Assembly: GCA_036245805.1 (NCBI GenBank)
Contig: BTRK01000003.1
Coordinates: 24,500,685-24,564,684 of the forward strand
DNA from: Pristionchus mayeri
Taxonomy: Eukaryota > Nematoda > Chromadorea > Rhabditida > Neodiplogasteridae
Direction of reading: 5' to 3'
Length of the DNA: 64,000 nt
The notes below the pieces were generated by a model. The model had not been told where the DNA came from. It did not search any database and saw only the letters and a list, made by a program, of their open reading frames with translations. The position numbers and the translations under genes are program-made. Shown here in pieces: positions 12,769 to 24,740 of this stretch; position 1 is the first letter of the stretch, and each line of letters starts with the position of its first letter.

Positions 12769-15700
12769 TCAGAAATGGACGAGTAGATTCGGTTTCTCCA
12801 TGGCGTAAAGCAATAAAATAGAGTTGAGGAAACTGGAATATTCAGTTGTTCGATTCAGAAAAAGGTTCCTAATTCAATACCGTATCCTCTTGTCTTCCTG
12901 CTTGAAATGAACACAAATACCAGTAAACTTGTCGATAAGAGAGACCCTCGATGAGAGAGGAATAAGAGTCAGAGCACTTTCATGACCCGGCTGCAAAATA
13001 AAAGAATGTTATAATTTACAAACAACTTTGATGAATGAAATGCAACAAGAGAATCTTCGGGACCTTTCTCGTTGATCCCTCGAATACGATCAGATCCGAT
13101 ATCTCCCACTTTCTGATTGTCTTAAGAGATTTGAGTGTGCACATCACTATCGTACTTCCTCCCTACAATATTTAAACGTTCCAACACTAATTGTAAGCAC
13201 TTTAAGTATTCAACCAATTGTTTACGGTTACCTCAATTCTCAATTCACAAGATTGGAACCAGCGAGACCCATCGAGTGCCACCTTTACTTTCCCAGAGAA
13301 AGGAGAAGTGAGCTAAACAAAGGAACCTTCATCTCTCCATATTTTACACCACTGTAATAACTAATACGACGGTGTTGCTTACATTCTTGGTGAGTGGATG
13401 AGGGTCTCTGTCTACCCTGAGAATGGCATCTCCTCCGACTTTCCATCGCAGCCATCTATCGAGTACAATGGATGAGATCTTTTCTTCGTCATGTAGTCTC
13501 CGTGTGAGATGACCGTCGTTCACAATCTCAACCCACATAATCAATTCATCCTTCTCTCGAGTGGAGAAATACCTCGAATACTGCATAATCCACAGTGGGA
13601 TCCCTCTCCATGTCCCGTAGAGCGAATGCTTGAGTGAGTACCTAACCAAGGGATAGACCATGGACACTTCTCTCTCACCTCCTGTGCAACGAGGTCATCC
13701 CTCACATTGAATGCTCTATTCTCGCCTGCCCATAGACTGATAGACACGAGCATTCCCTCTGCCCGACTCTGAAATCCCTCTCTCCCTCCCTCCCTCTCTC
13801 CTCCACTCACCTTGTTGCTCTTCCTCTCTACATCCTTCTTCGCTGACTCCAATACTGCCTTACTCGCAGCTTCTCTGGCTGTCTCTCTGCAGCATCCACT
13901 CCCCCCATTCCTTCTTCCTTCCATCCCTCATACCTACCTGAATATGGCTGCGAATCGATGAATGAGAAGGACGACGATTGAAATCTGCTGTCCCATCTCA
14001 GCCTGCTTCTCCATCACATCGCACGAGTCCACACAGAAGAGAGTAGGCCCGAACATCTACAAGCCAACCCTTCCTACCACTTCTAATCCACGGATCAACA
14101 ACCTTGGCGACATTTTCGATCGTAGCCTTGTTAATGGACGAATTGGCAGTCACTTCACAAAGATGACCAATGACCCTTCGAAGAGTCACATAGTGCACTT
14201 GGGGAAGAGAATCGAGGAGACGAATGAGATGAGAATCGCTCAGATTCTCCTCCCCCTCCTCAACTGAAACAGAATCCAATCCTGATTAGAGTAGTTCACT
14301 CATTCGAATCTCGTTATTAATCAGGATATTCGATTGCATGGCTGCATAAGATACTCACGGATGGAATAGAATTGGTAGTGGAGATTCTCAGGGATCACAG
14401 CACATTCCATCCTCCTCATGAACTGTCTCAATACATCTGCGACGGCGAATACGCACTCGTCGCTCTCCCGAGTGAGATGGACTGACCAGGCATCTCAAGA
14501 GATCCATCTACCACTCAATCCCCACTCCACCCATGGACACAAGTGACTACTCACCATCCAGCAGTTGTTTCAGAAGTGCTTTCTCCTTGCTCTTATTCCC
14601 ATTCTTCCTGTAGATTCCTTCCAAGTCCAGACCATGAGTAGATATGAATGTAATACATTTCTCGAGGGCAATGGGCACTCCGCTTGAAGAAAGACGACTG
14701 GAATGGTAATTTGTGACACCATCCTACTCTCTTGAATGGAAGTAACCATGTCTCGAGTGTGTTCTGAGGTCTCCTCAGTATCGCATCTATCGCATCTTTC
14801 CATTCTTTCGTGCACACTGCGAATTCGGCCTCGATCGCCAAGGAACTAAACAATATTGAGTACTCGGTATAATACGCGTTGCATCTCTGAGGGTAGCGGG
14901 GCCCGCGACCTCACAAGGTAGATCAGAGGCCCCGCAACGCCCGAATGGCGAACACTAGTGTGGACAGTACCTTCCATCAAGAGTGAGTAGAATAGGCCCC
15001 TCTTGTCCCTTCCTTTTTATTTCATTACACCAATCGAGTCTATCCACTTTGAACTTGAGTGCATGCACCTGCAACGATGACTGCAGTGGAAGGCGCAGCT
15101 TCGACAGATCTCACCTTTCTGAGATCAGTGAGGAATAGTGATTCATCGCTTTCCAGTGAGTACAGAGTGTGCTCGTGCATTCCAATCACACATTTCTTCC
15201 ACTCTCCCACTGCGCCAGCCCTAAAATATACTTATTCCCAAGATTGGAATTATTTAAAACCTTTCAAGAATTGAATTACAAAAAAGTTTTCAAGAATTGA
15301 ATTACTAAATAAATAGCTTTCTAGAATAATTTGGTGATATGATGTCCTACTGCTATAATATGGAAAGGTTAAACCTCGTCATTGCTCGTCCCAATGAATT
15401 CCAGCCTCGTAGTGTGCTTCTCAGCAGATCCATTTCAGCAAGAATACTCTGAACGGTGACCACTTAGGGTGATTTCATACTTTTATTACCTCTCCCAGCA
15501 TAAGAATCCAGCTATCGAACTCATTTTCAGGAGTGAATCGAACGAGTGCAACCTCATCGTCTTAATCTGATATTTTAAGGTAGTATTTGATGAATCCAAA
15601 CCGGTTTGAAAATATGCTGATATGTTTTGTCCGATGAAAGTGATGTATAACAAATCGTTTAGGTTGTGCGGCCCCATTATCGTCTTTCCATGTTTGTCGT

Positions 15701-16471
15701 CCACCTACAAACTCATTTTACAATGTGAATTATGAAATTAAAAATAACATTTAGAATTATAATTTTTTTTAAATTAACCTCTTCGTGTATGTAGAATGCA
15801 AGCTGGCTGTTCCTCAGTCTGGCATGTGCTCGTTTCTTCTTCTTCTCCATTTGTAATGTGGCGTAGCCAGCGAAGCAAATGAAGCGACCGTCAGCAACCA
15901 TCGATTCTTCGAGCTAAAATGTTTACTTTTAGAAGTTGAATGCAGGTTGAGACAATGAATCATCTTCGCTGACCACTTCGAAAGAATCAGCCAGTTCCGT
16001 CTTGTCGATTGAACCCGTCGATTCATGAATTGAATTGGAAGAAGATGTCGATGGAGAGCAGTCCAAGATAGGCTGAGCAAGAGGTGGGAGAGGTCGAGGA
16101 GGGAGAGTAGGAACTGGAGGAAGATTCCATCCTATCATTGGAGGAACCGGTGGAGGAGGAGGAGCAGGTCTAGTCTTGGGAGAAATTGGCGAGGAAGAAG
16201 AGGAAAGGGAAGAATCGAGAGACCGATAGGTGTCCAGTCCTAGGTAGACTACGTTCTCTGCATATGGCGGAGAGGGTTGAGAAGGAGAGGCTTCTTTGAG
16301 AGTGTCGATGGGCGAAGCACTGGTCAACCTTGCTGGGAGTGGTGGTCTAGGAGGTGGGAGTCGTGGGGTCGTTGCCCGTTTCACCTCTTCATCTTCAATC
16401 TCTTCAGTGGGAACATTGAATATAGTTCGAGGCTTCGGAGTGGGGGGAAGTCTCGACGACGCTTCGCTCAT
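12769..16471 (-). CDS. PH-PH-RhoGAP-RA protein, ARAP-like
   Basis: Twenty exons chain with matching phases and total 2469 bp (822 aa): 16471-15974, 15913-15779, 15704-15602, 15560-15490, 15448-15375, 15220-15115, 15080-14971, 14845-14747, 14697-14555, 14481-14359, 14263-14103, 14056-13938, 13886-13811, 13768-13679, 13641-13573, 13526-13383, 13312-13232, 13112-13020, 12990-12881, 12832-12769. Residues 1-166 are proline-rich, with likely SH3 ligands. Two PH domains follow (about 167-270 and 295-398; final helices ENEFDSWILML and CTKEWKDAIDAIL). RhoGAP spans about 403-580, with the arginine finger in LEGIYRKNG, the HYVTLRRVIGHL helix and KMFGPTLF. An RA domain covers about 607-707 (YAVFEIVNDGHLTRRLHDEEK). 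The RhoGAP-RA order is that of ARAP Rho regulators, but I see no ArfGAP zinc finger or SAM domain. Predicted role: Rho-family GTPase inactivation at membranes under phosphoinositide and small-GTPase control. The last about 115 residues are unassigned. Confidence 0.8.
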
Positions 16472-16707
16472 TGAAATCACACTAGAGCATCCACGGTTTA
16501 TACCGAAAACATAGAGTATTAACAACAAAAAAGTGAAACTATAGCAAAATAGAACAATAAGGACAACGAGAAAAATGTACTAATGATTGCTCATGACTCA
16601 CGGAGCCGGAAAGGTGACCGGAAAAAAGAAACAAGTATTAGTCGTTCGGCTTTCTTTCGCGGTTAATTTAAACTATTTAAATTCGGCTTGTCAAATTGGT
16701 TCACAAT

Positions 16708-18533
16708 TAGGGATGGCAACGGTGTTTACGAATGAGCAAAACAATTCACAGAATGGTACACAACTGAAAGCTATGCCTGCCCCATTCCTACTTTTCACTT
16801 TAGTTTTGTTAAAAAATGTTTAATAAATTGGAAAAACATTAACGAATGATAAGCAAAAGGCCGACGCTTTCAGTCCAAGTGGAGCACATCGCAAGTCACG
16901 TTTTTTACTAAAATTATCGCAAACTGAAATTCGGTTGCGTTGTAAAACTTTATGAACGAGGTTCAATAATTTTTTTCTCATGTTAACGGTACTCCGACAG
17001 CAATAAAACATCGCTTAAAATGGAAAAAAAAGTTTAATTTTGGTAGAACTTCAGAATCAGTTGGTTACGATAGCGGGAACTTTAAAATTCATTTCCACTC
17101 AGGGCGACATTAGTATATTTCTGGTTTTTTTGCAGAGCATGCGTGATGGGATGATGGACCAAATATCACAAAATCTCGAACATACTAGTGTCGCCCTTCA
17201 AGAAAACGAAAAAAAGACATTTTCACAACGGTAAAATGCTCAACTTTGACGGCCTCATTCTCTAATATTATATATTTTTATTTATTTTTATTGTGAAAAC
17301 AATTTTTTGTGATTGATAATCTACCAAAACTGAGAAAATGAAGCTTCAACACTTAATTCTGAAAACACGTATATTTTCGATTACACTGTGCTTCTCCAGT
17401 TCTGCAACATGTCCTGTCTTCTCATGTTTGGTGTTCTTTCAATATGTGTTCATATTCATTCCAATCAATAAAATAGTTCAAATATCACATTAAATATTTT
17501 TTAAAAATGTTTTAAAATAGGGACAATCATCTGCAAATTAAAAAGCTTAAAACCGGGAAAAGGTTGTGCACGGAACGATGTTTCCCAAGCACCGCGAATT
17601 TAAATCTATGAAGAAATCTTTTTAAAAAAACAGTTACCGAATTCTAGGGGATGCCGTTCTCCAATTTTTACAGCGAATAAAGAGTTATTCATGAGAAAAA
17701 TATATTTAAAAAATAGGAAAAAAATATGTCAGCGAAAAAATTCTGTAGGCACTTGTATTTCGCCACATTCAGTTTAAATTAGCTAGAAATCGTTTCAGGG
17801 GGTGCCGCCCTCCAAATCTGAGTTGGAATACTCTACGTACAAGATTAGTTTATTCAACAAAAAATTAGCAAAATTTATGTCAGCGAAACATTGCAATACA
17901 AGCTTGAACTTTTAGAAGATGATGGACGCCGCAGCTAATATTTAAGCGATATTTATGTTTTCTTTCATTTTATACGATTGAATATCACCCGATTGAACAT
18001 ACTATGTATTCAAAAGGTATATTAATAATTTACTTAAATTTAGCACACAGAGATGCACGAAGCTACAGTATACCATTATCAATCGAGCTCAATGATTAGA
18101 AGCACATACGTCCCAGAATATAAAACATGATCAATTATTTACCAAATTTAACAGTTCTATGTAATGCAATAAAAGAAAACATGATATATTCAATGTGAAA
18201 TTTCGAAATATTGTCCCGCTGAACTGACATGACCCAGCAAACCTCTGGAGAGCTTGCACTACACCACGATGGGCGGAGCTTAGAGAAATAGGCGCATACT
18301 CATTGAAAATGAAATATATTATAATTCTAGTGACGCTATTCTCTTTCCGCACCATCGATAACCCCGTCCCATATAATAAAAGAATTTTAGAAAAATTTTG
18401 AAATTTTGAGTGGATGACCCTAGTTTTAAAATATTGAAAGAATTTGGCTTGAAAAGTACGGTAGTTTGAAAGCAAAAGGGTCGGAAGGAGGCAACCAATA
18501 TTCCGTACTCAAAAATTCGGGCTGCCGTCCCTA
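16708..18533 (+). mobile_element. hAT-type element, copy A (nested insert inside)
   Basis: The ends are TAGGGATGGCAACGG and CCGTCCCTA, flanked by the 8-bp duplication TTCACAAT (16700-16707 and 18534-18541). An 8-bp duplication with TAGGG ends is characteristic of hAT. It is interrupted at 17518-18422 by a TAGGGAC element; without that insert it is about 912 bp, like the copies at 43555-44465 and 54229-55145. There is no transposase, so it is non-autonomous. It contains an internal inverted repeat (about 17101-17122 with 17187-17208). It lies directly upstream of brd-1. Confidence 0.9.
17518..18422. mobile_element. TAGGGAC element, copy 2 (905 bp) nested in hAT copy A
   Basis: Same family as 2057-2958. 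It begins TAGGGACAATC, ends GATGACCCTA, and is bordered by the 9-bp repeat GTTTTAAAA (17509-17517 and 18423-18431). Because the uninterrupted hAT sequence is known from other copies, the insertion point and duplication are unambiguous. Confidence 0.9.
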
Positions 18534-18604
18534 TTCACAATTTTTCGAGGTATTTGAAATACCGTATTTCTGCTGATATTAACTATTTCTATTCTACTGA
18601 ACGA

Positions 18605-19950
18605 ATGTTCGAAACAACAATCGTAGCGGCTGAGTTATTCTCCAATACACTGAAGTGCTCCAACTGGTCAGTTGTTATAATCCTTGCTATCTTTGAAATG
18701 TGCTCGGCGTCTAATCGACATTTTAGCCAGAAGGTTAACGATAGCCTTCAAATGTGCGGGGAGAGTTGCAAACATCCTTTTTGCTGGTAATAACTTTAAC
18801 AACAATATATAGTCATATTCAATTTGAGGGATTGTATTAACCTGTTCATGCAATCAGACACCTTTGTGCTGTGCCCACTTTGCAAGTTGCCTCTTGATAT
18901 GCGTCGTCCGTCTAATTGTTATTTGTTCAACAACCTTTCTGCACTACTTTCTGATCTACGCGCTGCTCTCACGAAGGTATATAATGCGTCTCAAGTACGG
19001 GATCAACCAATCATTTATGAATGCAGTATTCCCACATGGCAGCAATAGGTTCAGCTGAGACACAACACCTCCTTACAGCTCTTCAGAAGGTAGTTAATTC
19101 CTAAATAGACTAAATTGAGCGTATTATTTCAGCCGGTGGAACGGGGAATAGATGATTTCTGCTCGCAACAAGTTTGTGCGGATCTCCCGACGACCTCAGC
19201 TTCTCGTGACAATTTTGAAGCAGTGTAATCATCCCGCTTAGATAGATCTATTCTCTTAATTAGTTTTTTTTTTGTGTTCTACGTAACATGTTTCAGGCCG
19301 GAATATGATTCTCTGATCGAAAGATCTATGGGGAAGGATGATAATTTCTTCATTGAAACCGCTGGATTAGTAAACATTGGGAAGCCTGTTGATCATTCCA
19401 CTCAAAAGGATGTACCGGATCTATTCGCATCACAAGCAGTCCCCGAATGGAATCCTTCGAAAGAAATATCTCGTACCTTGCCGCTAACTTCCAAGGTCAA
19501 ATCAGTTCCGAAGGAATGGATTGATGTAGGTTGATTCTCGGATGTTCTTAAAAAATACTATTTACAGGAATCTCTGGAAAGAAGGTCAGGAGGATCACTA
19601 AAGAGAAGTGCCACTGATGTTTTGACTAGAAGGAGTTCTGGTAGACTGTCTAATGAAAAGGCAAAAGGTTTTTATTTGGTTATTCGAAAACGCTAAAGAA
19701 GGAATCGATTACTTGAGAGAAAAAAGAAACCCCAAAGTCACTGAACTCTTCATTTCTATTCGATGAAGAAGATGATATGATTTTGGACATTTCTATGAGA
19801 AAGCATGAGATGAAGGTGAATGGATTGGAGCTTGTCTTTGTATCTCTCTGATTTGAGAGGGATAAGCGAGAGAGTTCTGCTGGGAGGAATACTGCAGAGA
19901 GGAAGAAGAGTGATGTACATCCGAAAAAGAAGAGTCTGGGCGGCAAAAAA
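18605..19950 (+). CDS. brd-1: BRD-1/BARD1, N-terminal exons (RING half)
   Basis: Exons 18605-18666, 18727-18786, 18829-18976, 19027-19089, 19133-19224, 19297-19525, 19568-19667, 19718-19815 and 19858-19950 join with matching phases (315 codons). The first three give a C3HC4 RING finger: CSNC, then C-x3-CKHPFC, then C and CPLC. As in BARD1, this should pair with the BRC-1 RING to form a nuclear E3 ubiquitin ligase acting in homologous recombination. The rest is a low-complexity, S/K/E-rich linker with an acidic patch (FDEEDDM). Several introns end in TTGAG rather than TTTTCAG. The ATG at 18605 is chosen because the RING follows at once; it lies only 71 bp from the end of a hAT element, so promoter sequence must be within or beyond that element. 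The ankyrin/BRCT half begins at 38250, in phase with this part, after an 18.3-kb intron. Confidence 0.85.
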
Positions 19951-20532
19951 GTTCGTGTTTACAATATATTGTATGACGTCGTTTACCTAAAACTTGAGCA
20001 ATACCTGGCACATAGAACAGATGTAGAACTTCTGAAATTTTGGCTGTGGGGGTTCTCAAGTCAGGGGACGCTGATAGGCATATTCATTTATGCAAGTGAT
20101 GCCTTAGATAAGGTCTGACGATGACACCTCAAAATCGAATTATCGCACTTATCTCTGCTACCGATATTCCTGAAATTAAGTGAATATGTGTCTGGGGTCA
20201 GAACCTGATGGCGATCACGTCAATATGACTTACTGTGTATTATATATTTAAAAAAGTTAGGAGAGTAAAGGGCGAAAAATGAGATTATAGCCCATGTGAC
20301 TGGAATGATATGTGAATTTCAAATATACTTTTGTTGTTTTTTTCGTTAAAGACCGATCAAGCAATAATATATGATCTTCTCTCGATTTCCTGAGTTAATT
20401 ACACCACAAAAATTGAGCATATCTATATCATACAGTACTATGGGAAAGTACGGCCCTAAAATTTCATATTATTATCACACCTTCATATTATTATCCCGTC
20501 TTCATTTCATATTAAAATTTCATATTATTACC
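19951..20532 (+). other. Start of the large brd-1 intron, no feature
   Basis: The reading frame of the last N-terminal exon stays open to about 20117, so the donor is uncertain; GTTCGTG at 19951 is my choice because it ends the lysine-rich tract and keeps phase. Nothing else was recognised before the first foldback. Confidence 0.4.
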
Positions 20533-21043
20533 TCGTCTTCTGAGATGGCAGGTGGCGTTTGACAAAATTTTCAAAGTGCTCGGGTCTCTTTGATATTTTC
20601 GTGGTAGGTGTCCCTAAGGTCCAGGATCTTTTTATACATACGGATTCCGCGATTTCTCAAAACTGCCTAAAAGCCGGCTCTTGAAATTTCGAAATTTCGA
20701 AAATTCATAAAATGCTTCAAAGTTGAGCTAGAGTTTCGTCCAAAAAAACAAAATGGCCGCCTTGTTACGTAGAATAACTTTTATGCTGACACTTTTAGTG
20801 TAGCGAAAAGTCGAAATTTCGAAAACTGCAATAAATCATTTTTTCGATATCATTTTTTCTCATTTTTGGCCGTCGTGAAAAAAATAAGTTTCTTGCATCC
20901 TGAAATTTTATCAGAATCGTAATCTGCTACCTCTAAAAAAAATTTAAAAAAAAAACGAAAATCGAAGATATTCATCGATTTTTGGCCTCAAGCATGGCGA
21001 ACCTCGTGTTTTCAAGCAAAATCTAAAATTTCATGATGTCATA

Positions 21044-22084
21044 TCACGCCTGTCACGAGAGAATCGAGCTGAACCAGGGATTGGGAGAAAAATCGTGAAA
21101 TTGGTTCTTGCCAGTTTTGGCCACCCTGGTCTCTGAGTGACCCCCAAAGTCTCGATTTGCATACTTCATTTTGGAGTTCCCTACACCGGGTCGGCTGCGG
21201 GCTGCTCCTACGTTGATCGCGTTTTTTGCGATTCTAGTTATATTTAGACGAAAATACTCCTCTGAGTGACCCCCAGTCATTTTTCGAGCTCCATCTATCC
21301 ATGCAAACCATTTTCCATGAAAGTCAAATTTAACGATGCTATATTCAATGCCAATTTTCTCAAAAATGTAGGTAAACGGGCAAATTAAATTTTCACAGTG
21401 CACGCACTTCATTGCGAGCTTTCGAATGATGTACTGGCGCCAAAAATACCGTTTCTTTGACTGCACTTATGCTCATATTTAGATTTTCGATCATTTGAAG
21501 TCACTTCATTCCGCCCCAAACCGCTAAGTGCACGAACAAAGAAATGCAAAGGGACAATGGAATAATTCCATTCCTCGCGCTCGGAAACGAGCGGTTTGGG
21601 GCGGAATGAAGTGACTTCAAACGATCGAAAATCTTAATGCGAGCACAAGTGACGTCTAAGAAACGGTATTTGTTGCGCCAGTACATCATTCAAAAGCTCG
21701 CTATGAAGTGCGTGGACTATGCAAATTTAATTTGCCCCTTTACCTACATTTTTGAGAAAATTGGCATTGAATGTAGCACCGTTAAAATTGACTTTCATGG
21801 ACAATGGTTTGCATGGATCGATAGAGCTCGAAAAATGACTGGGGTCACTCAGAGGAGTATTTTCGTCTATCTATAAATATAATCGCAAAAAAACGCGATC
21901 AACATAGGAGCATCCCGTAGCCGACCCGGTGCAGGAAGCTCCAAAATGAACTATGTAAATCGAGATTTTGGGGGTCACTCAGATATGTCCAGGGATGGCC
22001 AAAACTGGCAAGAACTTATTTCACGATTTTTCTCCCAATCCCTGGAATGGCGATTTCAGCTCGATTCTCTCGTGAGAGGCGTGA
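21044..22084. mobile_element. TA-flanked foldback, TCACGCC family, copy 1
   Basis: The ends are TCACGCC...GAGAGAATCGAGCT and the complement, next to TA (21042-21043, 22085-22086). The arms are about 500 bp, centred near 21565. A shorter relative with the same ends is at 48322-49040. The mirrored open frames in the two arms are not genes. Confidence 0.8.
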
Positions 22085-22089
22085 TATAA

Positions 22090-22337
22090 GTAATTATCGC
22101 ACATGGATATATTTTCTTTCCGTTTTCAGTGTTTACTGACCTATTTATACCGATTTCCACTGAAAAAAACCGAAGATTTCAATACTTCATAAAATCATAA
22201 AATCTGAGAAATTTTGCGAAAAAATGCGATTTTGTGAAGTATTGAAATCTTCGTTTTTTTTCAATGGAAATTGGTATAAATAGGTCAGTAAACATTGAAA
22301 ACGGACTGAGAAGATATCCATGTGCGATAATTACTTA
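22090..22337. repeat. 248-bp palindrome nested in the outer foldback
   Basis: Arms TAATTATCGCACATGGATAT... and its complement flank a GAAGTATTGAAATCTTCG-like core. It lies immediately to the right of the 21044-22084 element. Confidence 0.7.
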
Positions 22338-23889
22338 AATATGACATCATGAAATTTTAGATTTTGCTTGAAAACACGAGGTTCGCCATGTTTGAGGCCA
22401 AAAATCGACTATATCTTCGATTTTCGTGAATTTTTTTTCCTGGGGCAGAAGAGGTAGCAGATTACGATTCTGATAGCATCTCAGGATGCAAGGATCTTAT
22501 TTTTTTTCACTACGGCCAAAAAATGAGAAAAAATGATTTATTGCACTTTTCGAAACAGATTTTTCGCTACACTAAAAGTGTCAACATAAAAGTGATTCTA
22601 CGTAACGAGGCGGTCATTTTTTTTGGACGAAACTCTAGCTCAACTTTGAAGCATTTTATGAATTTTCGAAATTTCAAGAGCCGGATTTTAGGCAGTTTTG
22701 AGAAATCGCGGAATCCGTATGTATAAAAAGATCCTGGACCTTAGGGACACCTACCAAGAAAATCTCAAAGTGATCCGATCACTTTGAACATTTTGTCAAA
22801 GGTGGTCTCGATTTCATGCAATCTCTCAGAAGACATGCGTTATAAAACAGACTATCTGAGAGAATCGAAATAGATTTGGCACAGGCCGGAAAATATAATT
22901 CCTTCTGACTTTACCAATAGGTCGGCCTCGGCGAGGGAAACCGACGAGCATCGCCAGAAATTCGATCCGCATTCGCGCGCGCCGCGGCGCCGATCTTGAA
23001 AAAAACTACAGTAATCCTCGAAAATTTGTATATCGATCCCAATGACTGCGGCGGTAAGGGCGCTGAGTTCCTTAACAAATTCTAAGACTTTTTTACTCCC
23101 GGGAATTTTTCGATCAGATTCCATCAAAAGCCATAAATCGATAATTCCACTTTTTCTTCATACATTTTTGCAATTCCCCGAAAATTTTTCAAGAAACCTA
23201 CAATTTTTTATTTGAGTTTCTGCATTTACTTGTATCGATACGCACGTGATTATAAAGGCGCAATTTAAATCCGGCCTTAAGTTAGGTAACGATAACAAAA
23301 TATGTATCGAAACCGAATTATGGTGTAAAATATACTGTAACCGCTTTTTTCAAAATTCCGTTGTTTCGAATCAGATACGTATTTTCGTTCACCAATGTGG
23401 TCCATGGAGCCCATGCACCCATGTCGAGGCGTATTTTTCTTCATTTAGAGGAAATTAAGCTTATTCGGATAAAGCGTCTACAGTATTCTTCACACCATAA
23501 CTCGGTTTCGATACATATTTTGTTACCGTTACCTAACTTGAGGCCGGATTTAAATTGCGCCTTTATAATCAAGTGCGTATCGATACAAGTCATACATCTC
23601 CACGCCTGAGGCGCCAGATGTTGGGCAGTGCGCAACCATAGGTAGGGGGTCATGGGTCAAAAATGAGGGTAGGGGTCAAGTCGGATCCACACAAGGCACC
23701 GTACCCAACATGGACTACAGTTACTCTGCTCACTATTTTGGACTACCGTAACCCAAAATACCGTAATCTGGCTGCGGTAGCTTCACTAAATTGTGGAAAT
23801 TCAGTAATGTACTGATTTAAAAAGTTCGTAATGAGATCGGTGAATCTTAAACTGCCTACAACCACCTCTACAGTACTCTACATAGCAGC

Positions 23890-24195
23890 ATCATCAGCAG
23901 CGTCATCATGACGACATTCTGGAGAGTTTGTCGTCTTGATAATTCAAAAACACTACTACTAAGCTAGTTGCGGAGGGATTTCAGTTATATTGATAGGTAA
24001 CCATCAGCAGCGTCATCATGACAACATTTTGGAGCTTTTTTCGCCTTAATATTTCGGAAACACTACAATTAAGCTAGTTGTGGAGGGATTTCAGTTATAT
24101 TGATAGGTAACCATCGGCAGCGTCATCATGACGACATTCTGGAGAGTTTGTCGTCTTAATAATTCCAAATCACTACTACTAAGCTAGTTGCGGAG
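23890..24195. repeat. Three ~110-bp tandem repeats
   Basis: Each begins with CAGCGTCATCATGACGACAT (or a near match) and ends CTAGTTGCGGAG. Starts are spaced about 110 bp. Inverted copies lie at 25650-25805 and 28320-28640, with a further direct set at 26527-26832. Confidence 0.75.
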
Positions 24196-24211
24196 TGGAA
24201 TCAGTACTAAC

Positions 24212-24740
24212 GGTGCGCAGTGCCCAACATAGGGTGCGCAGTGCCCAACATAGGTGCGCACTGCCCAACAAAGGGTGCGCAGTGCCCAACATAGGGTGCT
24301 CAGTGCCCAACATAGGTGCGCACAGCCCAACAAAGGGTGCGCACTGCCCAACAAAGGGTGCGCAGTGCCCAACATAGGTGCGCACTGACCAACAAAGGGT
24401 GCGCACTGCTCAACAAAGGGTGCGCAGTGCCCAACATAGGTGCGCAGTGCCCAACAAAGGGTGCGCAGTGCCCAACATAGGTGCGCAGTGCCCAACAAAG
24501 GGTGCGCAGTGCCCAACAAAGGGTGCGCAGTGTCCAACAAAGGGTGCGCAGTGCCCAACATAGGTGCGCACTGACCAACAAAGGGTGCGCAGTGCCCAAC
24601 ATAGGTGCGCAGTGCCCAACAAAGGGTGCGCAGTGCCCAACAAAGGGTGCGCAGTGTCCAACATAGGTGCGCAGTGTCCAACAAAGGGTGCGCAGTGCCC
24701 AACATAGGTGCGCACTGCCCAACAAAGGGTGCGCAGTGCG
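24212..24740. repeat. 20/21-bp minisatellite, array 1
   Basis: Tandem units GTGCGCAGTGCCCAACATAG (20 bp) and a 21-bp variant ending AACAAAG, about 25 copies. The same units occur inverted at 25255-25600 and again at 26849-27418 and 27925-28272 in the duplicated block. The long open frames across these arrays (LCWALRTLCW-type) only reflect the repeat period. The alternation of 20- and 21-mers keeps shifting the frame. Confidence 0.9.

Larger units (their letters stand above)
20533..22838. mobile_element. Outer foldback of a nested set (2.3 kb)
   Basis: Left arm about 20533-21040 and right arm about 22345-22838 are inverted copies (for example the segment around CCTAAGGTCCAGGATC and its complement, and CTCGTGTTTTCAAGC and its complement). 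Between them lie two further palindromes, 21044-22084 and 22090-22337. The outer edges carry CTTCTGAGA/TCTCAGAAG strings like those of the 33.4-35.2 kb foldback. No coding potential. Confidence 0.75.

Noticed and set aside
13998..14279. Single 93-aa RhoGAP ORF as the whole coding unit
   Set aside because: It reads through a 45-bp in-frame intron (14057-14102). Removing it restores the conserved KMFGPTLF motif, so the ORF is one exon plus intron.
16708..17517. 3' UTR of a LINE, because the sequence recurs after the LINE ORF
   Set aside because: 8-bp duplications, TAGGG/CCCTA ends and resumption of the LINE frame after 55153 show that it is a separate hAT element inserted in the LINE.
24195..24725. 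CRISPR-like array of short repeats
   Set aside because: Units are contiguous 20/21-bp repeats with no unique spacers, occur in inverted blocks and sit in a eukaryotic intron. This is a minisatellite.
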